Shown here piece after piece: positions 16,801-24,827 of a stretch of 58,246 nucleotides of DNA. The stretch is taken from the NCBI RefSeq assembly GCF_007097395.1, contig NZ_VKDC01000037.1, positions 1-58,246 of the forward strand. Direction: 5' to 3'. The translations under genes were made by a program, and so were the position numbers. Every line of letters begins with the position of its first letter. The first letter of the stretch is position 1. The notes under the pieces were generated by a model, which worked only from the letters and a program-made list of their open reading frames with translations, had not been told where the DNA came from and ran no database searches. This DNA comes from Fulvivirga sp. M361. Its GTDB lineage: Bacteria > Bacteroidota > Bacteroidia > Cytophagales > Cyclobacteriaceae.

Positions 16801-18358
16801 CTCTGTCAGGTGGGATCCCTACATCCGTTACTAAAGAGGCATAAGCATTTACACGACCAGCCCCCAAAAGTCCTGCAAAAGACGGATTACCGGCATCGAT
16901 ATTATCTGCATTTTCCATTAACCGGGAACGCACCTGATCCGGTGTAAACCCTGATCCTCCAAATTGTGATACAATCAAGGCCACTATGCCGGAAACATGC
17001 GGACAGGCCATTGAAGTACCTTGTAGGAATCCATAAGTATCATTGGGTAGTGTGCTTAAAACCCCTCGAGCATCATTAATCCCCAGGTTTACTACGCCTC
17101 CCGGAGCTGAAATATCGACCCAGGCCCCATAGTTTGAATAGCTTGCTTTAACATCGTTATGGTCAGTGGAAGCCACGGCCAAAACCGGATCATAATATGC
17201 AGGATAACATTCTTCGTCGGTATGACTATTCCCTGCTGCAAAAATAACAATGCCGCCCTGCATTGGCCCGACAGGATTTCCTTCAGCATCATACCCCGCA
17301 TGGGCTATAAAGTAATCGATACCGTCTAATACAGATTGCTCATAAACTCCGGGCTCAGGATATCTCCAGCTATTTTGAGAAATAACTGCTCCATTATCCG
17401 CTGCATAAGCATAAGATTCTGCCCAACCGGTGGTACCAGGTGTATCGGTAAGTATCTGGCAGGACATAAGTCTGACACCATCGCCCGTGCCGCTCCCTCC
17501 TGCAATGCCACTAACTCCTATCCCGTTATTACTTACTGCGGCTATGGTACCGGCCACATGTGTCCCGTGCCTGTCCGGAAGAATATTACTTGTATTGTCG
17601 GCTAAATTGTACCCATGTATATCATCAATATAGCCATTACCATCATCATCAACACCTGCTACACCGTTTAACTCTGCGGTATTTGTCCACATGTTTTTGG
17701 CCAGGTCTATATGATCAACATCGATCCCCCGATCATGGATGGAAACAATTACCTGGTCGCTTCCTCTTTGTATTTCCCAGGCTTCCTGTAAATCAATATC
17801 CGCATCTACCGTACCTCCACTTTGACCGGTATTATGATAATGCCATTGTTCACGGTAACGCGGATCATCAGGAGTAGAATTCAACCCCGGGTAAGTATAA
17901 CTCATACCTCCTCTGATATCCGTTTTTAACTGCGTAAAGTTATTTTTTGGTATGTAATCCAGTTGCTTCTCCCGAAGCTGTTCTACCCGTTGAAAGGACT
18001 TATTTTGTGCATAATCTACTATAAGTTGTTGGATACCCGGAGACTTATCAGCATCAAAGGTTATTTCATACCATAAATGTAAGCCAAACGCTCTGCGGCG
18101 TTTGGCATACTTTCCTCCATCAGAAAATATTCTCTTAAAAGTTAGCGCTCCACAACGTGCATTAAGGACATCAATGGAAGGCACCCCTACCTGTACATAA
18201 TTATCCGCCGTGCGAGTGAATAAAGATTGAGATACTCGAGAAGCAAAACTCTCTCTAAATTTAACCCTGATCACATTTTTTACAGGATTCTGTTGAGCGA
18301 AGAGACCCGTTGTCAGCAATGCAAGAATTACAGATAATAATGAATGTTTGGGGGACAT
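13853..18358 (-). CDS. Giant subtilisin-like serine protease with T9SS sorting domain
   Basis: A 1501-residue secreted S8 peptidase. Signal peptide 1-23 (ALLTTGLFAQQ), propeptide-like region, then the catalytic triad: Asp in VSIHDRGIDVDH (about 208), His in RHGTHVAGT (about 266), Ser in LQGTSMACPHVSG (about 448). A fibronectin type III domain follows (about 530-625), then several repeats of the HYDIN/ASPM type found in choice-of-anchor proteins (for example ITPENLDFGDKYINTTDSL and FFTVKNTGDETLNI), and a C-terminal T9SS type A sorting domain beginning VMIYPNPTDHSLNI. It is therefore predicted to pass the Sec and T9SS machineries and stay on the cell surface or be released. I start at the ATG at 18358; the frame also opens at a TTG 30 nt earlier but the signal peptide begins at the ATG. 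Substrate unknown. Confidence 0.93.
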   Translation of the reverse strand: MSPKHSLLSVILALLTTGLFAQQNPVKNVIRVKFRESFASRVSQSLFTRTADNYVQVGVPSIDVLNARCGALTFKRIFSDGGKYAKRRRAFGLHLWYEITFDADKSPGIQQLIVDYAQNKSFQRVEQLREKQLDYIPKNNFTQLKTDIRGGMSYTYPGLNSTPDDPRYREQWHYHNTGQSGGTVDADIDLQEAWEIQRGSDQVIVSIHDRGIDVDHIDLAKNMWTNTAELNGVAGVDDDGNGYIDDIHGYNLADNTSNILPDRHGTHVAGTIAAVSNNGIGVSGIAGGSGTGDGVRLMSCQILTDTPGTTGWAESYAYAADNGAVISQNSWRYPEPGVYEQSVLDGIDYFIAHAGYDAEGNPVGPMQGGIVIFAAGNSHTDEECYPAYYDPVLAVASTDHNDVKASYSNYGAWVDISAPGGVVNLGINDARGVLSTLPNDTYGFLQGTSMACPHVSGIVALIVSQFGGSGFTPDQVRSRLMENADNIDAGNPSFAGLLGAGRVNAYASLVTDVGIPPDRVTDLSAVEISQDRLKLTWTAPGDKDNVLSGSYEIRMSNTPIDDNNFELARLVATEAARSAGTMELRLITGLMPVTQYFFALRSDDFFGNTSTISNVVSVITSDLSDIEVSPPNLEVSLFTGETSVQQFDITNTGDGILEYSLETATDSEVLLSKAGSNKLLSESVSKLQDDLNALSGFYEDITSLIPGKYLFSGGFSGTNISDGGNDMYDRGNILSTNLGDFIPYTNNQLSNSSAFNDAAYFTAKFPGLFVLGADLAQGVNYFRITGNLGADRRGSMDTSVLRMEKGEKSYVAFVKRVYDTEDPSINHMIVVEDNGTVNHKFATSTDNDYHEISNLSDISRIYYLLYAGYAGENARYIDNNTTGSIMSAFIEVIDKDPNLYLEKLNGEIATGQTESINVLFNARDTDPDMYLNDIIISSNALSDPLVTLSTTLTVTSAPNIQITPENLDFGDKYINTTDSLFFTVKNTGDETLNITDLIFTKEEYKVNVDRVSLDPSQSALIGISFNPLFPGSISDTLCVTSNDPNNGLIQLPVSGNGLIPPALTLSEDAFVENLDTGETSEQLLVVSNQGRSDLVVELKLDSENFSGPHSITDGVTSGFLGWNFGLRKMTPENSIQVVIENQADFSLEIEDFFIFPWGRGVLNMGQVDFDSSPVPVVGYSRGVTVEEGDVLVVITRKERFAKILIDEIGTEGISFYQIYPVASQEDINGLLAVGNEIDLDLGLLQGPRVARVSPGANDWLSFEPEKAIITPGSSQEITLSFDAHGLFGATYSDSLALHSNDPQKPVIKIPVTLEVCGDGSSNPSIVVNPTDDATMTLTDEKIRIDLKDVFVSDEKLTWNVYADPTGLVELALNEDILSLRPIGPGTVNITIEAFDNHCDNANDTFNLNITEVTSLDLLSVNDVMIYPNPTDHSLNITSGSITFSGDDVSIWSLHGKRIYSHHVQAGANTTVLDVSHFDRGIYFLNLPLVSRNVQLRFIVMH

Positions 18359-18448
18359 GAGTGGTTTAAAATTCAGAATTAATGACAATTATAAAGCACA
18401 TCCTCTAATGCTACTGTTTCAACGTAAATTTAGTTTCGTTTTATCTTT

Positions 18449-20680
18449 TCATTCCATCTTATAACGAAAACCGACGTAAGTCATCCTGCCAAATACTGGC
18501 CCCCAAATCAATGAACTATCAAAGTAAGGGCTAAAGGGCTGATCAGCGGAAATAATAGGATCATCCTGCCGATAGTTGGCAAGGTTTTCCATACCCACGT
18601 AAAATGCCCAGCCTTTTTTCAACGTTTTAGTTACCTGCGCATTCATTAAGGCAAAATCCGGTGATTCGCCTTCTCTTTGAAATTCCTCCAGGTTTGATAA
18701 GGTCTGCGGTATACGCTGTACTCCTGTCCACTGTAAGGTCCAATCGAAGTCCCATGCGTTCTTGGTTTCATACGCCAGATTTATGAATGCGCGATCTTTG
18801 GGGACAAGAGGCTTTCTTAACAAACCCTGGGTATAATCAACCTTGACATCGAGCCAGCGATAAGCAAGACGGACATCCAGCCGTTTCACAGGCTGATAAT
18901 CCAATTGTAATTGAACACTCGTGGAATAAGAATCGCCTTCCAGGCCTGTAAAAACAGCCTCCTGGGGGTCTCGGTCCAAATCCAGCACCACTTGTTCCGA
19001 AAAATCCGTATGGTATACATCAAATGACACAATTCCGTCACGATAGTTTAGCCTGAAATCATGGGAAACGTTCAACCCAAAGTTCCAGGCTTCGTCCTGT
19101 TGAAAGCCATAACCTACATTCGCTGTTTGGTTGTCAAATAAAAGCCGCCGTGATGAAGCCAGAATACTTGTATTTTCAGCAATAACATTGGCGGTTCTTC
19201 TGCCTTTACCAGCAGAAGCACGCACTACGGTACTCTCAATCGGGCTATACCGGAGATGCAATCGGGGGATGAAGAATAGTTCTTCGAACAGACTGTTATA
19301 GTCCGCTCTTATTCCGGCTATAAGCGTGAATTTTTCCTGTTCTTCAAATGTATATTCGAAAAAAGTACCGGTTACATGTTCCGTTCTGTCAAATTCCAAT
19401 TCATCCAATGACTCATCATACGTATCCAGCAAGTATGACAAACCTGTTTTAAACTTATGTCGGGTATTAGAAAATACAGATTGATAGATGACATTACCGT
19501 ACAGCGATTTTTGACGCGCCGTATAATCGACCAGTCCAAAGTAATTATCCAGTTCTTGTCGGGTCGCTGAAAATTGCATACCAACACTTTTGTAAGGTTT
19601 ACCGGGAAAAACATACCCAAGTTTCCCCCAGGCCTCATAGCGCTCTGAGTTGATCTCTAACCCATAGTTGTTTGTAGTGTTTCTATCAACTGACTCTTCG
19701 AAATCGGTTTCACCACCTTGCTTACGGTCCCTCAAAAGTTTCACCCCAAACTGTCCCAGCCAGCCTTTCTCCCCACGATAAACCCAACGATTGATCATGT
19801 TCAGCTGATTGGAAATCGGAAAATCCATAAAACCATCGTCGTTGACATCATTTTCTATGGGTCGTAAACTGCCATGAAGTAACATAGTAGTCGCCCAGTT
19901 TTTTCCCACACGTTGGCTGGTATTCAGATTTAACTCTGTTCTACCAGATTGGTTATAATACCCATTAATAAATAATTTTTCACTTTCAAACGGCTTTTTA
20001 AGCTCTACATTAATCTGACCGGCTATACTCTCATATCCGTTGATTACCGACCCTACCCCTTTGGTTACCTGAATGCTTTGAATCCACGTACCCGGGATAT
20101 AGCTAAAGCCATAATTTGTGGCTAACCCCCGAATACCCGGCATGTTTTCAACAGAGGTCATAACATTAGCTCCTGACAGCCCTAACATCTCAATTTGACG
20201 TGTTCCGGTAATGGCATCCGTAAAAGATACATCTACAGAGGGGTTTGTTTCAAAACTCTCCGACAGATTGCAACAAGCTGCTTTGAAAAGCTCATCTTCA
20301 TCCATTTCAATGGTATTGATACCTTCCAGGTAGTTCAGACCACTTGTAGGCTTCCAGCCTTCCACTACTACTTCTTCCAAAAGTCCATCAGTTTTGAGCT
20401 TCACCTTAATATTGGACTGATCTGTAATGGTTAAGGTATCAGTCTTATAACCTACAAAACTTACGATTAACTCGGTAATATCAGGTCGCCTTGGAATAAG
20501 AAAGGCACCATTAGTTCCTGTAATCGTCCCCGTATTGGTACCTGACCACACTACCACAGCCCCGGGTACGGGCACTTCCTGGCCATCAGGCTCTTCACTC
20601 ACTACTAAACCGGTCAATTGATCCTGCCCGTTGCCCGTTAGGTATACTAACGACGTTAATATCAACAATACTTTTTTCAT
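18449..20680 (-). CDS. TonB-dependent outer-membrane receptor, probably for a metal (copper)
   Basis: A 743-residue receptor: signal peptide, CarboxypepD_reg-like domain (VPGAVVVWSGTNTGTITGTNGAF), plug domain with the AACCNLSESFETNPSVDVSF motif near residue 135, and a 22-strand-type barrel ending in an aromatic residue zone (TYVGFRYKME). The CCNLSE plug motif is, as I recall, characteristic of the receptors that lie beside HMA-domain proteins in Bacteroidota. It starts 22 nt after the HMA gene and closes a four-gene operon with HMA, HYC_CC_PP and a lipoprotein. Its start codon lies in the loop of a perfect hairpin (20659-20703), suggesting translational control. Copper as the ligand is inferred from the neighbours, not from barrel residues. 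Confidence 0.88.
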   Translation of the reverse strand: MKKVLLILTSLVYLTGNGQDQLTGLVVSEEPDGQEVPVPGAVVVWSGTNTGTITGTNGAFLIPRRPDITELIVSFVGYKTDTLTITDQSNIKVKLKTDGLLEEVVVEGWKPTSGLNYLEGINTIEMDEDELFKAACCNLSESFETNPSVDVSFTDAITGTRQIEMLGLSGANVMTSVENMPGIRGLATNYGFSYIPGTWIQSIQVTKGVGSVINGYESIAGQINVELKKPFESEKLFINGYYNQSGRTELNLNTSQRVGKNWATTMLLHGSLRPIENDVNDDGFMDFPISNQLNMINRWVYRGEKGWLGQFGVKLLRDRKQGGETDFEESVDRNTTNNYGLEINSERYEAWGKLGYVFPGKPYKSVGMQFSATRQELDNYFGLVDYTARQKSLYGNVIYQSVFSNTRHKFKTGLSYLLDTYDESLDELEFDRTEHVTGTFFEYTFEEQEKFTLIAGIRADYNSLFEELFFIPRLHLRYSPIESTVVRASAGKGRRTANVIAENTSILASSRRLLFDNQTANVGYGFQQDEAWNFGLNVSHDFRLNYRDGIVSFDVYHTDFSEQVVLDLDRDPQEAVFTGLEGDSYSTSVQLQLDYQPVKRLDVRLAYRWLDVKVDYTQGLLRKPLVPKDRAFINLAYETKNAWDFDWTLQWTGVQRIPQTLSNLEEFQREGESPDFALMNAQVTKTLKKGWAFYVGMENLANYRQDDPIISADQPFSPYFDSSLIWGPVFGRMTYVGFRYKME

Positions 20681-20703
20681 AACTTATTCAGTATTGTTGA
20701 TAT
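20659..20703 (-). promoter_or_regulatory. mRNA hairpin that encloses the receptor start codon
   Basis: ATATCAACAATAC (20659-20671) is the exact reverse complement of 20691-20703: 13-bp stem, 19-nt loop. In the minus-strand message the 5' arm begins at the last base of the HMA stop codon, the loop holds the receptor AUG (20678-20680), and the 3' arm is receptor codons 4-8. Such a structure would control access of ribosomes to the receptor and could couple it to translation of the HMA gene. Confidence 0.6.
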
Positions 20704-21086
20704 CAATGCTTTAACCTTGACTCAGAAGTATGCGGATCATGGTCTCTAAAGAGACAACAAAATGGTAAATGTGTATATACCGAATCCTGTGCTTTAATGA
20801 GTTCCGTATCGTGCCCTACTTTGGCTATACTTTGATGGATCTGTTGCTCTGATATTTTATCCGGACGATAGGCAATAAAAAGGTTTTTGGTGGAAACATT
20901 CCAGTCCACCATTTTCACCCCCTTTTGTTCAATAAGGCTTTTCTCAATCCGCCTTTTGCACATAATACAGTTTCCGTAGACTTTAATACTATCTTCTACA
21001 ACCTTGACCTTACTTTGCGCTGATACTTTACTACTATTAAAAGCTAATGCTGTTGTTACAGCTAAGATAATTCCTAAAATTTTCAT
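20703..21086 (-). CDS. Exported heavy-metal-associated (HMA) domain protein
   Basis: A 127-residue periplasmic protein. Signal peptide about 1-23 (cleavage after VSAQ), then a ferredoxin-like HMA fold with metal-binding GNCIMC (Cys40, Cys43) and the following KRRIEKSLIEQKGV helix; a second cluster of potential ligands, LPFCCLFRDHDPH, lies in the tail and is not part of a standard HMA domain. It likely binds Cu(I) or a similar soft metal and hands it on. It is third in the operon lipoprotein, HYC_CC_PP, HMA, receptor. ATG start. The stop codon overlaps the 5' arm of the hairpin in front of the receptor gene. Confidence 0.88.
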   Translation of the reverse strand: MKILGIILAVTTALAFNSSKVSAQSKVKVVEDSIKVYGNCIMCKRRIEKSLIEQKGVKMVDWNVSTKNLFIAYRPDKISEQQIHQSIAKVGHDTELIKAQDSVYTHLPFCCLFRDHDPHTSESRLKH

Positions 21087-21152
21087 TGGTTAATCGTTTA
21101 AAAGTTCAAAATCACTGTAGTGCCATATTAATGACAAGGAAATGAACCCGTA

Positions 21153-21548
21153 TTAACCGTAAAATGTAAAAGAAGAGTGAAGGATATAAATAGGAGTTTT
21201 ATCAGGGGGAGGCAAGTCATAGGCTATGCCAGCACTATCTTTGACTGCCTTATTGCTAATTGAAAAAGGTAAAAGTTGATAAGCAGGAATAAAAGGGAAA
21301 GGAGTTACATCATTGATTTTATGAAACGTTGACAACGAGTGCTCATCGTCTAACTGCAAAACTTCAGTTTCATCTGAGCAACAACCTTTCATGTCACGGT
21401 CCGCCTCACCTTCAAAGCACTTCTTAGCCTCTTTAGCAAAGTATGCCACACTTTTCACCTTTCCCATACAATGGTGCTCACTTTTAAAAACACCTATAGA
21501 GAGGATAACATATAGAAGGGAAAACAGTATGACAGTGACTTTTTTCAA
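21153..21548 (-). CDS. HYC_CC_PP family protein
   Basis: A 131-residue protein of a small Bacteroidota family named for three motifs: here H-H-C (HHCMGK, residues 25-30), CC (GCC, 55-57) and PP (DLPPPDKTPIYILH near the end). It has one N-terminal hydrophobic segment, a signal anchor or signal peptide. His and Cys pairs suggest metal binding, and family members are usually found next to HMA proteins and TonB receptors. The start is TTG: the frame has a TAG stop five codons upstream and no ATG, and the MKK plus hydrophobic stretch begins at that TTG. It starts 12 nt after the lipoprotein gene. The first motif is HHC instead of HYC. Confidence 0.8.
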   Translation of the reverse strand: MKKVTVILFSLLYVILSIGVFKSEHHCMGKVKSVAYFAKEAKKCFEGEADRDMKGCCSDETEVLQLDDEHSLSTFHKINDVTPFPFIPAYQLLPFSISNKAVKDSAGIAYDLPPPDKTPIYILHSSFTFYG

Positions 21549-21560
21549 GGATAATGGCAG

Positions 21561-22076
21561 CTATTCGCTTTTACAAGTGGCTACTTTCTTACGTCCGGTG
21601 CTCAGGTCATTTTGATTGATCCCAATGTTACCTCCTGCTATTACAATATCAGCATCGGTACCTGTCGCTCCTAAATGGACTTTAACACTTCCATCAAATT
21701 CCTGTAACATATCAAAAGTAAACGTACTTTCGTCTGATAAGGTTTTAACTACTGTTACACTCTCTCCATCAGAACCTTTGAGGTCATTTAAAAGAAATGC
21801 TATATCAGCATCAGGCACATTAATATCACCATAATGCAGGTGAACAGGGTGGAAAACGTTTCCGTCCGTCCCATTCAACATAACGTCTACTTCCACTGCG
21901 TTATCCGTGCGCTCTTTGAAAGTAACATTACCGGAGATAGGAAAATCAGACGTTTGAAGGAGGTCATAAACTATTTCTCTGCCGGTGTATAAATCCTCCT
22001 CATCCTGAGATGATTTATTATCACATGACCAAAGCCCCAGAGAACAAAAAATAACTAATACGCCAAAATTTTTCAT
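21561..22076 (-). CDS. Lipoprotein with CHRD/Cu-Zn superoxide dismutase-like beta fold
   Basis: A 171-residue lipoprotein (lipobox LWSC, Cys18). The body is predicted all-beta, with ISGNVTFKERTDNAVEVDV, the His-rich strand FHPVHLHYGDI and a closing VHLGATGTDADI. The HPVHLHYGD element resembles the copper-ligand strand GFHIHEFGD of Cu-Zn superoxide dismutase and the related CHRD domain; however the remaining SOD ligands are not evident, so metal binding without dismutase activity is more likely. It is the first gene of the metal operon (12 nt before HYC_CC_PP), anchored at the outer membrane or periplasmic face. Fold assignment is tentative. Confidence 0.65.
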   Translation of the reverse strand: MKNFGVLVIFCSLGLWSCDNKSSQDEEDLYTGREIVYDLLQTSDFPISGNVTFKERTDNAVEVDVMLNGTDGNVFHPVHLHYGDINVPDADIAFLLNDLKGSDGESVTVVKTLSDESTFTFDMLQEFDGSVKVHLGATGTDADIVIAGGNIGINQNDLSTGRKKVATCKSE

Positions 22077-22212
22077 ACAATCAAAACGAATTTTAAGCTT
22101 TACCAGTTCATAAACTTACGGCTTTTTGACTAAAAAAAAGGTTTAAATAATGCTATGAGTTCGCTTGACTGATTTAAAGACTATGAATGTATGATATATC
22201 ACATATTATCGA

Positions 22213-23997
22213 TCAGGGGAAAAGGCGACTTATGCGTCGAGTGATTTGATCCAGTTCATTCGTGGCAGCCGCCATCATATCAATTATGCCGTCCCTGTCA
22301 GCTTCTTTTATAGTGCCTTTTTCAAGCGATAAAATATGTATGAGCCCTATTAATCTTGTCACAGGCGCACGTACCTGATGTGAATTAGAATAGGAATATC
22401 TAATCAGCTTTTCATTTTGAAGTTGAATCTCCTTTGTGCGTTCACTAACCGTCTTTTCAAGAGATAAATTCATTGTACGAATTTCTTCATTTGCCTGTCT
22501 CAATGCATCAGCCTGAGATTTGATTTTTTCGCTTTGATCAATTATTTCTCTGTTAAGTTCTTCCAGTGATCTATGAGCGTTTTTTTTATCTCTGTAAAGC
22601 CTGTATACAAAATAGGCCACACAAGCAATGATTAACAGTAGTGCAAGCGCCGAATACAAAATATAGTTTTGCAACTCTAATTTTGCATGACTTTCTTCCA
22701 GTCTCAGTGCCTTCAACAGATTATCTTTTTGAAGCAATTCGTTTTCTTGATTTATTCTGTCTAACTCATATCGGGACTCTATTTTTGCAATCTCCTTTAT
22801 CTTGTTTTCATTCAACAAACTGTCATTATAGCTTTTATGCAGCAATAGATATTTTAATGCTTCCAGGCTCTTGTTAAGGCCATTATAGTACTCATAGATG
22901 AACCACGAGACTTCGGCTGCATCCTTTTTATTTCCAACCTGAGTGAAGATACCCAAACTCCGTTCCGCGAAAATTATGGACAGCTTGGCATTTTCTATTA
23001 ATCTATAAAGTTTGGCCAGATAAAAATAAGAAGTAGCCGCACCATTATTTTCATTGATTTGCAACTTAATTGTCAAAGCTCTGTTAAAATATTTATGAGC
23101 AGAATCGAGTTCATTTTTAGCAAGAAACACTCTCCCGATTTCGTTTAACACGTCAGCCACACCCGTTCGGTTATTGATCTGTTGATGAATGCTTAACGAC
23201 TTCCGGAATTCTTCGTAAGCAGATTCAATGGAATCCTTATTAAACAGTATCACTCCAATATTTTGATAATCAATAGCAATGCCTTTTTGATCATTAATTT
23301 CCAAATTAACTTCTAAAGATTCCCTATAATAACGCTGGGCCTCTTCATATTCACCCAGTTCTGACTTTAACCTACCCAGGTTCAGATATGTCCTGGACAA
23401 TCCGTTTAAATTACCAGAGGATTTTTTAGCCTCAATCGCCTCTAAATAAGTTTTTAATGCCTCAACATAATTGCCCATACTTTGATAAATAAGACCAATA
23501 TTATTGAGGGTCATGCCCACACCTTCATTCGTGCTTAACTGTCTTTTGATCTCAAGAGATTGTTGGTAATATTCCAGCGCCTTAGGATAGTCTCCCAGGT
23601 TACGGTATACAATACCGATATTATTAAGTGCCTTATGTTTTCCCCTCAGGTCACCAACACGCTCCATGATTTCCAAAAACCTTCCATAGTGAATGAGAGC
23701 AGTTTCATAATCAGATTGAGAATAAGCGATAATGCCAAAGCTGTTATGGCTGCTACCTATTCCGTGTTCATAATTAAGCTTAGTTGCCAGACCCATAGCT
23801 TTATCTGCATAGGATCGCGCCGAATCAATGGAGCTTCTATAATACTTGAATGCGAGTTTATTCAATACGATCACGCTCATTGTATCATTGTCCAACCCCT
23901 CGAGTACAATTTTTAAACTATCTATCTCCCTTGTTTGAGCATAGTTTGGATGCAACTTTGAAGACAATATCAACAGAACCATTACTACGCAACGCAC
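22213..23997 (-). CDS. TPR sensor protein ending in a histidine-kinase DHp domain without ATPase
   Basis: A 594-residue protein: signal peptide, some eight TPRs (about 40-390; e.g. GKHKALNNIGIVYRNLGDY), a long helix, one membrane segment (YILYSALALLLIIACVAYFV, about residue 450), a coiled coil, then a HisKA-like helix pair with H-box SNSHQVRAPVTRLIGL and a final helix ending RRISRLFP. There is no HATPase_c domain in frame or in the sequence downstream. Similar DHp-only proteins occur in Bacteroidota and may act as phosphotransfer partners or dimerisation decoys. The start is GTG at 23997; an ATG at 23982 is an alternative but leaves a signal peptide without the basic residue. Input ligand unknown. 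Confidence 0.82.
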   Translation of the reverse strand: MRCVVMVLLILSSKLHPNYAQTREIDSLKIVLEGLDNDTMSVIVLNKLAFKYYRSSIDSARSYADKAMGLATKLNYEHGIGSSHNSFGIIAYSQSDYETALIHYGRFLEIMERVGDLRGKHKALNNIGIVYRNLGDYPKALEYYQQSLEIKRQLSTNEGVGMTLNNIGLIYQSMGNYVEALKTYLEAIEAKKSSGNLNGLSRTYLNLGRLKSELGEYEEAQRYYRESLEVNLEINDQKGIAIDYQNIGVILFNKDSIESAYEEFRKSLSIHQQINNRTGVADVLNEIGRVFLAKNELDSAHKYFNRALTIKLQINENNGAATSYFYLAKLYRLIENAKLSIIFAERSLGIFTQVGNKKDAAEVSWFIYEYYNGLNKSLEALKYLLLHKSYNDSLLNENKIKEIAKIESRYELDRINQENELLQKDNLLKALRLEESHAKLELQNYILYSALALLLIIACVAYFVYRLYRDKKNAHRSLEELNREIIDQSEKIKSQADALRQANEEIRTMNLSLEKTVSERTKEIQLQNEKLIRYSYSNSHQVRAPVTRLIGLIHILSLEKGTIKEADRDGIIDMMAAATNELDQITRRISRLFP

Positions 23998-24215
23998 AAC
24001 AAACTCCGTTTACTCATTCTTTTGAAAATTTATTAAGACTAGAATATATTGAATTATGCGATAAATATAAACTTGTTCATTATGAATATTACGAGAGAAT
24101 TATAAAAAAAAGGTTGTAAATTAAGCTTTAAAATAAATCTTACACAAGAAAGATAATGTAGCTTAAACATCGATTACTACATCACATTTTCCACAAAAAA
24201 TGAACCTACTAAAGC

Positions 24216-24755
24216 ATGGCCTACATTGCACTATTGAGAGGCATTAACGTTAGCGGCCAAAAAATTATTAAGATGGCCGAACTCAAGCTAAACTTCGAAA
24301 AATGGGGTTTTAAAAAGGTGAAAACTTACATACAAAGTGGGAACATTATTTTTAATGCCACAGACAACGATCCAAACCAGCTTGCGGTAATGATAGCAGA
24401 AAAAATTTTAGATACGTATGGGTTTGATGTAAGTGTAGTGGTGAAAAGCCCATCAGACCTTGCCAAAATTATCCACGAAAACCCCTTTGCCAATGATGCT
24501 GACAAAGAAACGCACAGAGTGTATTTCACACTCCTTGCTCAGCCCCCCTCTGAAGGTAATATTCAAAAACTGAGTGAATATGATTTCAGCCCGGAGCAAT
24601 ATATTTTACAAGGAACGGTAATCTACTTTTACTCTCCCAAAGCTTACGGAAAGGCCAAAATGAATAATAATTTTTTCGAAAACAAGCTAAAGGTTGCTGC
24701 CACCACGCGCAATTTCAAGACCCTGAACAAGCTGATTGATATGACCAGCGAATAG
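24216..24755 (+). CDS. DUF1697 family protein
   Basis: A 179-residue cytosolic protein that opens with the family signature MAYIALLRGINVSGQ and KVKTYIQSGNIIF, followed by the ENPFAND region (residues about 89-95). DUF1697 is widespread and of unknown function. It is monocistronic, divergent from the TPR sensor gene (218-nt gap) and convergent with the lactonase-fold gene. ATG start. Length is normal for the family. Confidence 0.92.
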   Translation: MAYIALLRGINVSGQKIIKMAELKLNFEKWGFKKVKTYIQSGNIIFNATDNDPNQLAVMIAEKILDTYGFDVSVVVKSPSDLAKIIHENPFANDADKETHRVYFTLLAQPPSEGNIQKLSEYDFSPEQYILQGTVIYFYSPKAYGKAKMNNNFFENKLKVAATTRNFKTLNKLIDMTSE

Positions 24756-24827
24756 ATCCAATACGCAAATATGTTGTCATAAATAACTTATAATCATATA
24801 TTTATCAGCACTTACTTCAAATTCATA

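Noticed and set aside
21561-22076. Cu-Zn superoxide dismutase
   Set aside because: Only the HPVHLHYGD strand resembles SOD; the other copper and zinc ligands and the disulfide cysteines are not evident.
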